Of a DNA stretch of 27,333 nucleotides, positions 1 to 6,428 are shown piece by piece. The position numbers were made by a program, and so were the translations under genes. The first letter of the stretch is position 1, and every line of letters begins with the position of its first letter. Source of the DNA: a virus; the IMG/VR virus record IMGVR_UViG_3300025914_000039, positions 1-27,333 of that record. One strand, 5' to 3'. The notes below the pieces were generated by a model, which ran no database searches, was not told where the DNA came from, and saw only the letters and a list, made by a program, of their open reading frames with translations.

Positions 1-752
1 TGCCACCGATTGCGTTCATAGAACTCGGAACATTCGGCGTACGGATTGATCGGAACCCGGTCAAGCAAGAAGACCTTTAACGGCGGACACATCCAACCTT
101 TGCGTACTCGCGGGTGTTCAAGTTGCCATTCGGTAAACCCACCGTACGTTGAATGTGGGCGAAGCTTTTCATTCGTGGTGAAGGCGCGCTTACGCATTAA
201 CCCGATACCGCCGATTGAGTCGCACTTCGCATACCCGACGCAATCTTTCGGAATAGCTGATGCAGGTGCAGTTTGAATTTTTCCGCCTGTCGTAGCACTC
301 GTGTAAAAGACTGTTCCTTCACGTTCAGGTGCGGGCTTTCGCACCATGCGATTGCTTGACGGAACCCGGCTTTCAGGCGGTTCGATGCCTAGAAGGTCAA
401 GTTCAGGATTTTCATCAAAGACCCGGATGCACTTCGTCAACCAACCAGGAGGAACAATCACATCGTTATCGATCTTGGCAAAAATATCAGTTTCGCAGGC
501 GTCGGCAAACGCATTCATGACCGCAGCGGGTGCCCCGTATCCGCCCGCCGTATCAATCGCGATGTCGACGAACTTTGACATCTTTGCCGCCCAATCCGAA
601 AGATGTTCGGCAGTGCCGTCAACACTTCCGTCGTCGACGATTAGCATCTTGTGAACGAGTCCCCAATCTGTGTTTTGATACAAAGACTCTAGCGACTCAA
701 TCGTGAACGCAAGACGATTCTTCGCAACGAACAGAAGTGTGATTTTTGACAT
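1..752 (-). CDS. Family 2 (GT-A fold) glycosyltransferase, 3' end cut by the window
   Basis: An open frame runs from ATG at 752 to the first base of the window with no stop, giving about 250 residues of an incomplete protein. The N-terminus (MSKITLLFVAKNR) followed by LIVDDGSVDGT is the classic nucleotide-sugar binding start of GT2 enzymes. AKIDNDVIVPPGWL supplies the DxD-like metal and sugar-nucleotide motif near residue 110. These enzymes transfer a sugar from an NDP-sugar to a glycan or protein acceptor in the cytoplasm. The gene begins 11 nt after the deacetylase stop and is the last visible member of the glycan cassette. No Shine-Dalgarno site is visible; TAAGAT lies 7 nt before the ATG. 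The family call is firm; donor and acceptor are unknown. Confidence 0.85.
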   Translation of the reverse strand, partial: MSKITLLFVAKNRLAFTIESLESLYQNTDWGLVHKMLIVDDGSVDGTAEHLSDWAAKMSKFVDIAIDTAGGYGAPAAVMNAFADACETDIFAKIDNDVIVPPGWLTKCIRVFDENPELDLLGIEPPESRVPSSNRMVRKPAPEREGTVFYTSATTGGKIQTAPASAIPKDCVGYAKCDSIGGIGLMRKRAFTTNEKLRPHSTYGGFTEWQLEHPRVRKGWMCPPLKVFLLDRVPINPYAECSEFYERNRW

Positions 753-762
753 TAAACAAATC

Positions 763-1350
763 TTACTGCACGCGCCTGACGTACTCTTCAAGACCGCGTG
801 CAAAGTGTGGCCAACAACCTAATGCATCAATCTCGATTTGGGTTTTATAGCAAAGCATTGCCTTCAGTTTGGTGGCAACGGACTTGCCGTCCATCTTGAC
901 AGGTTCGCCGTACTTCGACTTGCCGTTCGTCCGCGTGTAGGTGAAGTACTCCCAAACGGCAACGCCATGATCGAGGAACACCCGTCGCGCCACTTGTGCG
1001 ACAAGGTTGTGTTGATCGTGACCATTCGGTTCAAGAGCGGGAATCCAAACATTCACAAACTTGTGGTCATCACGGTATGAGATCAAGGCTTTTTCTAAGC
1101 GCGTCACAAGTTCACCGTCGACTGGTGCAGAATCGTCGAGTCCTAAGAACTGAATTTCAGCACCGAGTATCGTGACAGCGTCGCGGTCTTCGTCGCGCCT
1201 GACGTCAAGCGAGCAATCAGCGTGCCCGCGTTTCACCTGCACGTACGAATCAAATACCGTCAGCACAAGCGGTTTATGCTGTTGGATTGTAAATGCGCCG
1301 AACAATCCAGCATCGTCGTTATGGGGGGAAATAAAAAGGTTATCGTTCAT
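763..1350 (-). CDS. PIG-L/LmbE-family N-acetylsugar deacetylase
   Basis: A 195-residue protein starting MNDNLFISPHNDDAG. The SPHNDD segment (residues 8-13) matches the family's AHPDD(E) zinc and catalytic motif. NGHDQHNLV (H111, H114) matches the downstream HxxH zinc motif, and the intervening RRDEDRDAVTILGA matches the conserved R-E-LG stretch. Members of this family remove acetyl groups from N-acetylglucosamine-type sugars or small thiols, using zinc. The last residue of the usual AHPDDE motif is replaced (NDDAG), which may change activity. The start overlaps the 3' end of the preceding gene by 11 nt, so translation is probably coupled. Next to two glycosyltransferase-like genes, the likely role is trimming an acetylated sugar in the same glycan. 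Confidence 0.75.
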   Translation of the reverse strand: MNDNLFISPHNDDAGLFGAFTIQQHKPLVLTVFDSYVQVKRGHADCSLDVRRDEDRDAVTILGAEIQFLGLDDSAPVDGELVTRLEKALISYRDDHKFVNVWIPALEPNGHDQHNLVAQVARRVFLDHGVAVWEYFTYTRTNGKSKYGEPVKMDGKSVATKLKAMLCYKTQIEIDALGCWPHFARGLEEYVRRVQ

Positions 1351-1981
1351 AGGGTGGTAGTGCTTTCACTTTCATGATGTTTTGGTTTCGTTTGCGGGCT
1401 TCGTAAAGGCGGACAACTTCAAGCTTGCGTAATAGTTCTTCAAGGTCCGCGAATTCACGGTCGCGATCAATTTGTTCGCGTGTACTGATTTGCAGGTGGT
1501 CTACCCGACGTGTCGGCACAGATTCAAGACGAACACGTTCACGATTCATTGATGTGAAGATCAAGTCGGCGTTTTCAAGGAACGACTGATCAGTTTTGAA
1601 GTATTTCCAAAACACACCAAACACTTCGACCGTGAACTTTGGAGCAATCACACCAGTGCCGACACGACAGCAATCGAACATCGTGAAGGCACTAGTTTTT
1701 AGATTGAGCGTATCGTTGACGAGAACTTCGCCCGCGTCAGGATTGTAGAGGTATGCAAGCGCGGCGGCATCGACAACATGTTCGTCATCCTGCACGTAAA
1801 CGTGTTGTTTGGTCGCACCGCGCATGCCTTGGAACTTGCCGAACTTCTTTTGGTTGATCAGTACTTTCGAATTGTCAAAGACGATCGTTTCGCCGAAGCC
1901 CGCCAACGAATCGGTAATCGCTTTGATGTTGCGGTACCCGTCCGTCACAACAACGGCGGTAACGTCGGCGATCGAGATCAT
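1340..1981 (-). CDS. Probable glycosyltransferase, GT-A-like
   Basis: A 213-residue protein. Its N-terminus VTAVVVTDGYRNI with ETIVFDNS resembles the first Rossmann-like strand and loop of GT-A glycosyltransferases, and YVQDDEHVVD (residues 62-71) fits the acidic metal/sugar-nucleotide motif. The spacing is shorter than in typical GT2 enzymes, so it may be a compact or divergent member. The C-terminal 60 residues are charged and helical (LEELLRKLEVVRLYEARKR). The start codon overlaps the upstream stop as ATGA and is preceded by GGAGGT about 9 nt away, the best Shine-Dalgarno site in this cassette. Function is inferred from the motifs and from its place between the deacetylase and a GT-D gene. 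Confidence 0.6.
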   Translation of the reverse strand: MISIADVTAVVVTDGYRNIKAITDSLAGFGETIVFDNSKVLINQKKFGKFQGMRGATKQHVYVQDDEHVVDAAALAYLYNPDAGEVLVNDTLNLKTSAFTMFDCCRVGTGVIAPKFTVEVFGVFWKYFKTDQSFLENADLIFTSMNRERVRLESVPTRRVDHLQISTREQIDRDREFADLEELLRKLEVVRLYEARKRNQNIMKVKALPPYER

Positions 1982-2214
1982 GCCTTGTTGACCTCCGTGA
2001 CAGGTGCAGGCGGAACCATCACTTCAAACGTGCGTTCAAATTGCGAGGTTTCGCCGATTGTCCATTTCAGTACGTCCGCCATTTGTTCAAACGCGGAAAC
2101 GCGATGATCGCCCGCGCGTTTGAACAGCACAGCTTGCTTTTCGATCAATCCGATTGCCGTCTTAATGTCGGCAACTGAACGTCCGTTGATTGTTTCGGGT
2201 TTTTGATCAGACAT
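1978..2214 (-). CDS. Small hypothetical protein (78 aa)
   Basis: Start chosen at ATG 2214 (MSDQKPETINGRSVADIK). The frame stays open upstream, but the sequence there belongs to the GT-D gene. The product is an acidic, helical protein with a segment DIKTAIGLIEKQAVLFKRAG and no recognised domain. It is translationally coupled to the downstream GT-like gene by an ATGA overlap. No Shine-Dalgarno site is present. Instead a TATAGT box stands 6 nt before the ATG, inside the 3' end of the upstream gene, so it may begin its own leaderless transcript. Confidence 0.6.
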   Translation of the reverse strand: MSDQKPETINGRSVADIKTAIGLIEKQAVLFKRAGDHRVSAFEQMADVLKWTIGETSQFERTFEVMVPPAPVTEVNKA

Positions 2215-2215
2215 G

Positions 2216-2230
2216 CCCGTACTATACGGG
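2216..2230 (-). promoter_or_regulatory. Candidate leaderless promoter with perfect inverted repeat
   Basis: On the minus strand the sequence reads CCCGTATAGTACGGG followed by C and the ATG at 2214. It contains a TATAGT -10-like box (2226-2221) exactly 6 nt before the start codon. It is also a perfect 6 bp inverted repeat with a 3 nt spacer. The 11-mer CCGTATAGTAC recurs in front of the gene starting at 6413. No convincing -35 box is visible, so a phage sigma factor or activator may be needed. Confidence 0.45.
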
Positions 2231-2962
2231 AAGTCCGACGAGACGGCGCGCTTGTGCACGGGTTAGCTGCTGCCTGCGGCTTTGCCCACGAAACAACGGA
2301 TCGAGTGCGGACCCAAGGTTGATGTACGTCTTTTCCGGAAAAAGATTCCATGTACGAATTGCCGGAATATTGCCCGCCATACCTGCACCGAAGACAAGAA
2401 TTTCGAAATCGAGAACTTGCAACATGTCGGTTAGCTTGTTCGTTGCAGCAAACAATCCGGTCATCGGCGTCGGCAAAAATTCTGCACCTAACCACGTAGC
2501 AGCGTCACGGTTTCCTTCAGGACCCATGTACAGCTTTTTACGTGGGTCCTCGCGAAGTGTCCGATAGAAATTAGCAAGTGCGGAAGACTGCCGCATGAAA
2601 AGCAGTGCTTCAAAATGCATGAACTGCAAAGACTGATGCGCCATCGAAAGCAGTAGTTCCCATTGCGCCTCATATCGTGAAGGATCACGCGGACCTGAGA
2701 ACGATGCTGTCGCCCAATCCCCTAGCGATACGTTCATCGCGTATTTCGGTCCGGAGTTCACGACAGCATTAAAGCAGTGCATCAATTCTTTAGCAAGATC
2801 CGCACTGTACTTTTCGCCGTCGCACGTCTGCCCGATCTTACCCTTCACGAGTTCAATCAAGCCATCACCAAACCGCCAGTACGAAAGCGGTTCTTGTCGG
2901 TTCAATCGGTTTGTCAAAATGCATGCGGTCTCGTCGGCGTTCCAGTGTGATCTAACTTTCAT
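2222..2962 (-). CDS. GT-D-fold (DUF1792-like) glycosyltransferase
   Basis: A 246-residue protein. SYWRFGDGLIELVKG (residues 27-41) matches the N-terminal RFGDGE signature of GT-D-type glycosyltransferases. Near the C-terminus EILVFGAGMAGN (187-198) and INLGSALDPLF (214-224) match the family's second nucleotide-binding strand and the glycine/aspartate end motif. Known relatives transfer hexoses to glycans or glycoproteins. The usual acidic residue after GDG is replaced by Leu-Ile-Glu, so the metal ligand may be shifted by two positions. The start overlaps the methyltransferase gene by 11 nt. The fold assignment is by motif only. Confidence 0.6.
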   Translation of the reverse strand: MKVRSHWNADETACILTNRLNRQEPLSYWRFGDGLIELVKGKIGQTCDGEKYSADLAKELMHCFNAVVNSGPKYAMNVSLGDWATASFSGPRDPSRYEAQWELLLSMAHQSLQFMHFEALLFMRQSSALANFYRTLREDPRKKLYMGPEGNRDAATWLGAEFLPTPMTGLFAATNKLTDMLQVLDFEILVFGAGMAGNIPAIRTWNLFPEKTYINLGSALDPLFRGQSRRQQLTRAQARRLVGLPV

Positions 2963-3590
2963 CTGTTACCCCAATCCTTACTGTCCCTTTTGTTGTTGCG
3001 ACCACACCCCAACCAAGTGGCCACAAGTCGCGACCGACGCGAACGTTTGCCCGATTCACAACGCGCACAACATCATAGTCGGCGCGTCGCAATTCATCGC
3101 AAAGCCCCTTGCACGTCAGTCGATATCGATCATCATCTTCGACAACAGGCCAATTCGTCGGACCTGTCATGATCAATGTACCCGCACACGAAAGCGGGAA
3201 TAGAAGCTTGAAGTTCATCAAGAACCTGTAGACGCCGTACATCGTGTATTGGATTACTTGCGTGCACAGGATCGTATTGAAGTACCCGGACGGAATCGGA
3301 TCACCTTTGTCGAACCCGACGTATTCGCCTGCAATGAGATCGCGGTAAGGGCTTGGCTTGCGGCATGTACCGGGCTTGCCGCATCCGAAGTCAAGGACAC
3401 GTCCGGTCTTCATGCGGTCCTTTTCTTCTGTGACGAACTGGCGGATCGATGCAAGTTCCGTCTTGCGAATCCAATCAAGTTGATGTCCACCGTCTTCTAA
3501 TGAAATAAGCCCAACTTGCGTTGTGATGTTCGCGCCATATGCGTCACGAACAAGATTCGTGTCTGATTCGACAGTTAATGGAAATTTCAA
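2952..3590 (-). CDS. Class I SAM-dependent methyltransferase
   Basis: The core motif GRVLDFGCGKPGT gives the SAM-binding glycine loop, followed by YVGFDKGDP (acidic end of strand 2) and ILCTQVIQYTMYGVYRFL (post-motif strand 4 region). The C-terminus GWGVVATTKG is typical of the last strand. The frame is open further upstream (to GTG 3680), but that part is read in another frame by the neighbouring gene. A TTG at 3590, overlapping the upstream TGA and preceded by GAGGG at 7 nt, is the likeliest start, giving 212 residues. The substrate is unknown. Together with two other methyltransferases here, it probably acts on a sugar or sugar-nucleotide of the same pathway. Confidence 0.7.
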   Translation of the reverse strand: MKFPLTVESDTNLVRDAYGANITTQVGLISLEDGGHQLDWIRKTELASIRQFVTEEKDRMKTGRVLDFGCGKPGTCRKPSPYRDLIAGEYVGFDKGDPIPSGYFNTILCTQVIQYTMYGVYRFLMNFKLLFPLSCAGTLIMTGPTNWPVVEDDDRYRLTCKGLCDELRRADYDVVRVVNRANVRVGRDLWPLGWGVVATTKGTVRIGVTDES

Positions 3591-3940
3591 ATCGATACCC
3601 TCACTGATGCGCCCGGACACGCGCGACACGCTTCTAACAGATTTTCGAGCCACGGAACAAAATCTTCGTATGTGCCCCACTTATTGGGTGCATCAAACTT
3701 CCGGAATCGTACCGGGTCTGCCTTCATCAGTTTGATTGCGGTATCGAGCGGTTCAATCAGGTGTTCGGCAAGCTTGACACCAACCTGTTCCGGGTGCCAC
3801 AGGTGCTTGTAGATACCTGCTTCATCCGCCATCGCGCCTAGGTTATGCGTGATGTTTGCATCATAGTCGGAAACCTGCGGGAGTTCGCCGCCGCAATGTG
3901 GGCATGTTGTTGGCGCAGAAAGATAAATGTCAAGACTCAT
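3587..3940 (-). CDS. Phage protein with N-terminal zinc-knuckle (CPHCGG)
   Basis: A 117-residue protein from ATG 3940 (MSLDIYLSAPTTCPHCGG), overlapping the upstream stop as ATGA. It has the features of a hypothetical phage family: a CPHC pair at the N-terminus, then NITHNLG, a tryptophan-rich middle, WGTYEDF, and a C-terminus ending ACRACPGASVRV. Members occur in many tailed phages with no established role. Two C-terminal cysteines (ACRAC) could complete a zinc site. It sits between two methyltransferases, but no enzymatic motif is visible. Confidence 0.7.
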   Translation of the reverse strand: MSLDIYLSAPTTCPHCGGELPQVSDYDANITHNLGAMADEAGIYKHLWHPEQVGVKLAEHLIEPLDTAIKLMKADPVRFRKFDAPNKWGTYEDFVPWLENLLEACRACPGASVRVSI

Positions 3941-4536
3941 GGTTTCTCCCAAATGCCGACAAGCGTTTTGCAGAAATTGCCGTCGACATCGTTTTCGAAG
4001 ATCTGCCGCCGCACTTGCCGAAGATTCGTATAGGACAGGTGTTGATCAAGCTGTTCTTCAGTCAAGCTGTGATCATGCACGAGGTTCAGCATGTCGGCGG
4101 GTCGTAAATGAACGTGGCAGTAGAAGCGCCCGCCCGGATTCAGCAGACACCAGATTTTCGGGATCAGATGAAAACCCATCTCACCGTGATCGAGTGCGTT
4201 TGTCGTGATTATTGCGTCGAAGCGATCGTTCGTTTCCCAGTGTTCGAACGGTTCCGACACTTCTAAAATGCCGTTGCGATCTTCACGAATGCCCGCCGCG
4301 TCATAGACGGCCAAAATTGAATCGACTCCAACTTTGATGTTTGCTCGAATGTAGGGCAATAATCCCCAATACGGACCGACGCCGATTTCAACAACCCTGT
4401 CAAACTTGCACGTATCAAGCCCGAAGACGCTGACGTACTGTTCAAGCTTCGCGCGTTCCTCCGCGTACCCGTCTTTCTTGAACTCTTCACACCAGAAACG
4501 AAGTTCAAGCAATTCTTTATGCGTTAGATGAATCAT
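3937..4536 (-). CDS. SAM-dependent methyltransferase
   Basis: A 199-residue protein from ATG 4536 (MIHLTHKELLELRFW), chosen because it overlaps the upstream TGA as ATGA and has GGAAAGG about 8 nt before it. RVVEIGVGPYWG is the SAM-binding loop, KVGVDSI the acidic strand-2 end (Asp), and DAIITTNALDHGE plus LLNPGGRFYCHVHL are the motif IV and post-IV regions of class I methyltransferases. The C-terminal third contains a helical stretch that could hold the acceptor. The substrate is unknown, but the setting in a glycan cassette points to O- or N-methylation of a sugar. Confidence 0.75.
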   Translation of the reverse strand: MIHLTHKELLELRFWCEEFKKDGYAEERAKLEQYVSVFGLDTCKFDRVVEIGVGPYWGLLPYIRANIKVGVDSILAVYDAAGIREDRNGILEVSEPFEHWETNDRFDAIITTNALDHGEMGFHLIPKIWCLLNPGGRFYCHVHLRPADMLNLVHDHSLTEEQLDQHLSYTNLRQVRRQIFENDVDGNFCKTLVGIWEKP

Positions 4537-4721
4537 CCGTGTTGACCTTTCCACCAACAATCTGAAATTGTTGATCCCCACTTTTTACGATTCTGCAAGT
4601 AGTGGGCGCGATCCTGCAAGTAAAGACGAACACGATGCATGACATTTTGCGAGATGTCTAAAGGATTTTCATCTTCAAGCAAAATCAAAATGAACAACAC
4701 CGTCAATGCAGGGTCCGCCAT
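4533..4721 (-). CDS. Small hypothetical protein (62 aa)
   Basis: It begins at ATG 4721, which shares its A with the upstream TAA stop, and ends in an ATGA junction with the next methyltransferase, so it lies in a translationally coupled chain. The N-terminus MADPALTVLFILILLEDE is hydrophobic but short and followed by acidic residues. The rest is basic and aromatic-rich (RVRLYLQDRAHYLQNRKKW). No family is recognised. Coupling on both sides supports expression. Confidence 0.5.
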   Translation of the reverse strand: MADPALTVLFILILLEDENPLDISQNVMHRVRLYLQDRAHYLQNRKKWGSTISDCWWKGQHG

Positions 4722-5392
4722 TACTTCACCGCTTCTAAAAGCAAGAATAGCTTTCGACGATCGGGTGCATTACGTGCGTAGGAAATCGGGTTCCAGTCTA
4801 CGCCGCTGTCGCCGCCGATCGTGCGGAATAACGCCGTGATACCGTACGCTTCGCCAAAGCGCCCACGTTCATCACGCGGGTTATTCCAACGTTCATCCAC
4901 ATAGTACCGAAGGTCCTGCGTGTAGACGGCGGAATGCGTGGGATCACACCAGACTGCGATACCAGGAAAGCACGGAACAATCAGTTCAAGCACGCCACCC
5001 GGTTTTAATACACGGTGGCATTCGTTCAAGAAGTGAATGACGCCGTTGTAAGGCTTGATGTTGACATTCACAAGAAGCTGAACGGGAAGATTTACGCTAA
5101 TGCCGAACTGTTCTTTGCACACCGGACACCGTTTCGCAATCGACGAATTCAAAACAGTTTCATGAAAAAGCTTGCCGCAACTTGAACACATCCATTGCTT
5201 TTCGAGCCAATAGCCGTTACCGATGTGTTCGGCGATATCTTTTGCAAGGATTGCGGCAACGCTGCTGTCGTCCCAAGGCCAACGTGGTGCACGAAGATCG
5301 CAAATGACATCCGCAGGTGGTGCGACGTCAACGGAGGTCCACCCGTCGCGCTTATCATCCGAACTTCCAAGATTAAGACGTAGAGAACTCAT
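4721..5392 (-). CDS. SAM-dependent methyltransferase with inserted zinc ribbon
   Basis: A 223-residue protein. LRLNLGSSDDKRDGWTSVDV is the SAM-binding loop and acidic strand-2 region, VAAILAKDIAEHI corresponds to motif IV, and FLNECHRVLKPGGVLELIV is the typical post-motif helix and strand. Between motif IV and that helix (residues about 69-93) is an extra zinc-ribbon-like segment, CSSC and CPVC separated by about 20 residues, not found in the standard fold. The C-terminus (RRKLFLLLEAVK) closes the sheet. This is the first gene of a transcription unit: a strong terminator lies just upstream and a TATAAT box stands 5 nt before its ATG. Confidence 0.75.
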   Translation of the reverse strand: MSSLRLNLGSSDDKRDGWTSVDVAPPADVICDLRAPRWPWDDSSVAAILAKDIAEHIGNGYWLEKQWMCSSCGKLFHETVLNSSIAKRCPVCKEQFGISVNLPVQLLVNVNIKPYNGVIHFLNECHRVLKPGGVLELIVPCFPGIAVWCDPTHSAVYTQDLRYYVDERWNNPRDERGRFGEAYGITALFRTIGGDSGVDWNPISYARNAPDRRKLFLLLEAVK

Positions 5393-5397
5393 ACGGA

Positions 5398-5403
5398 ATT
5401 ATA
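5398..5403 (-). promoter_or_regulatory. -10 box TATAAT, 5 nt before ATG (leaderless start)
   Basis: On the minus strand GTATAATTCCGT precedes the ATG at 5392. The consensus -10 hexamer at this distance puts the expected transcription start at or beside the start codon, and no Shine-Dalgarno site is present. It follows the terminator at 5412-5440 directly, as expected for a new transcription unit. A -35 match is not obvious. Confidence 0.55.
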
Positions 5404-5411
5404 CAGAGGCA

Positions 5412-5440
5412 TAAAAATGCCCGGTACCGAAATACCGGGC
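5412..5440 (-). terminator. Rho-independent terminator
   Basis: The minus strand reads GCCCGGTA, a 6 nt loop TTTCGG, TACCGGGC, then ATTTTTAT. This is a perfect 8 bp GC-rich stem followed by five T residues. It lies 31 nt after the stop of the gene at 5731-5471 and before the promoter of the methyltransferase gene at 5392. The T run is only on the minus-strand side, fixing its direction. Confidence 0.85.
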
Positions 5441-5470
5441 GCGTAATCGGATGAATCGGTGCGTTTCGGT

Positions 5471-5731
5471 TTACGAGACTGGTTCAATCCAACCTTGATC
5501 CCAGTACCGCTGTAAGATCGTGATCGCCGTTGCCGTGTAGACAGACGCAGGTGGTGTGGCGTCATACGGCAGTGTATCGCCTGCATTGTATGTCGTGCCA
5601 AGAAACTCAAGGTTTCCGCGCACCACTTTGTACTGTACAGGTGACGATTGATCGGGTTCAAAATTCCGCCACCCGAGACCGTCGATGTACTTGCGTGATC
5701 CGATGTTGTGATCAGTGTAGGCTGTTCCCAT
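5471..5731 (-). CDS. Hypothetical protein (86 aa)
   Basis: It starts at ATG 5731 with a clear Shine-Dalgarno site (GAAAGGA, about 7 nt upstream) inside the 3' end of the DUF115-like gene. The sequence is soluble, aromatic and rich in Tyr, Gly and Thr, with a short motif KYIDGLGWRNFEP and a C-terminus RYWDQGWIEPVS. It resembles small phage structural or tail-associated proteins in composition only; no family is recognised. It is the last gene before the strong terminator. Confidence 0.6.
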   Translation of the reverse strand: MGTAYTDHNIGSRKYIDGLGWRNFEPDQSSPVQYKVVRGNLEFLGTTYNAGDTLPYDATPPASVYTATAITILQRYWDQGWIEPVS

Positions 5732-6413
5732 TTTTAATCCTTTCGAGTGCCACAGATAACGGTAAGTGTGGCCAACAAGTCAACCCGCTATCGGGTGTGC
5801 AGTTAACGACTTCGATTCCGCGCGCTTGCAAGGGTTCAACAAGCGTTGGGAAATTCGGCAAGAACTTATTCTTGATTGTATTCGCATACGTGCCCGACCG
5901 TTGTTCGTGGTGCCAATGAAAACGCTTTGCATCGTCGCGCATGTCGTACCCGAGTAGTAAGATCCGTTTCACGCCGAAGTGTACGGCAAGGTGAATTGCT
6001 TGATAGCCGCTGTTCTTTCCGTGACGTATACAACCTGGATCAGGATCAAAACCCGTCTGTCCCGTGAGTTTCAATGATCGTATAAACGGGTGTGCGTCGA
6101 AATCACGGTTTGCTGTGATCCATCGTGATTCAAATGGTTCTCTACGAAACGCCGCCGAATAGGTGTCATGAAAGCAAATCGGAAATTTAATTGCTCTCCG
6201 ATTCATGCGTTCTTGATTGCGCCACCATGTGGTGTCTTGAAAGTAGAAAACGTCAGCACGCGGAAACAGCCGCCATGAATCGTTAATGGTGATGATGTTC
6301 GGAAACCATCCATCAACTTGAAGGGATTCCGGATCGAGACCTTCGATCGAAAGCCCGCCCGCAATTATTAATGCTGTCTCGTTTTCCCACGAACGCGGAA
6401 CAGTCCAAATCAT
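5712..6413 (-). CDS. DUF115/MptE-like putative glycosyltransferase-related protein
   Basis: A 233-residue protein. ETALIIAGGLSIEGLD at the N-terminus and KNSGYQAIHLAVHFG followed by RILLLGYDMR match the two nucleotide-binding segments of the DUF115 (MptE-like, motility accessory factor) and GT42-like fold. Members of this group modify flagellin or surface glycans, or act on nucleotide-linked substrates. WHHEQRSG and other histidines near the second motif may be active-site residues. A shorter homologue is encoded at 14943-14380. The ATG is preceded at 5 nt by TATAGT rather than a Shine-Dalgarno site, so it probably begins a leaderless transcript. Confidence 0.6.
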   Translation of the reverse strand: MIWTVPRSWENETALIIAGGLSIEGLDPESLQVDGWFPNIITINDSWRLFPRADVFYFQDTTWWRNQERMNRRAIKFPICFHDTYSAAFRREPFESRWITANRDFDAHPFIRSLKLTGQTGFDPDPGCIRHGKNSGYQAIHLAVHFGVKRILLLGYDMRDDAKRFHWHHEQRSGTYANTIKNKFLPNFPTLVEPLQARGIEVVNCTPDSGLTCWPHLPLSVALERIKNGNSLH

Positions 6414-6416
6414 GTT

Positions 6417-6427
6417 GTACTATACGG
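6417..6427 (-). promoter_or_regulatory. Candidate leaderless promoter (CCGTATAGTAC)
   Basis: The 11-mer CCGTATAGTAC, identical to that before the gene at 2214, places TATAGT (6424-6419) 5 nt before the ATG at 6413. It sits in the 15 nt gap after the malectin gene, the natural place for a new start. No good -35 hexamer or Shine-Dalgarno site is visible. Confidence 0.5.
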
Positions 6428-6428
6428 A

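Noticed and set aside
46-654. Plus-strand open frames at the left edge
   Set aside because: They are antisense to the GT2 glycosyltransferase frame, which runs through the edge without a stop and has clear domain motifs.
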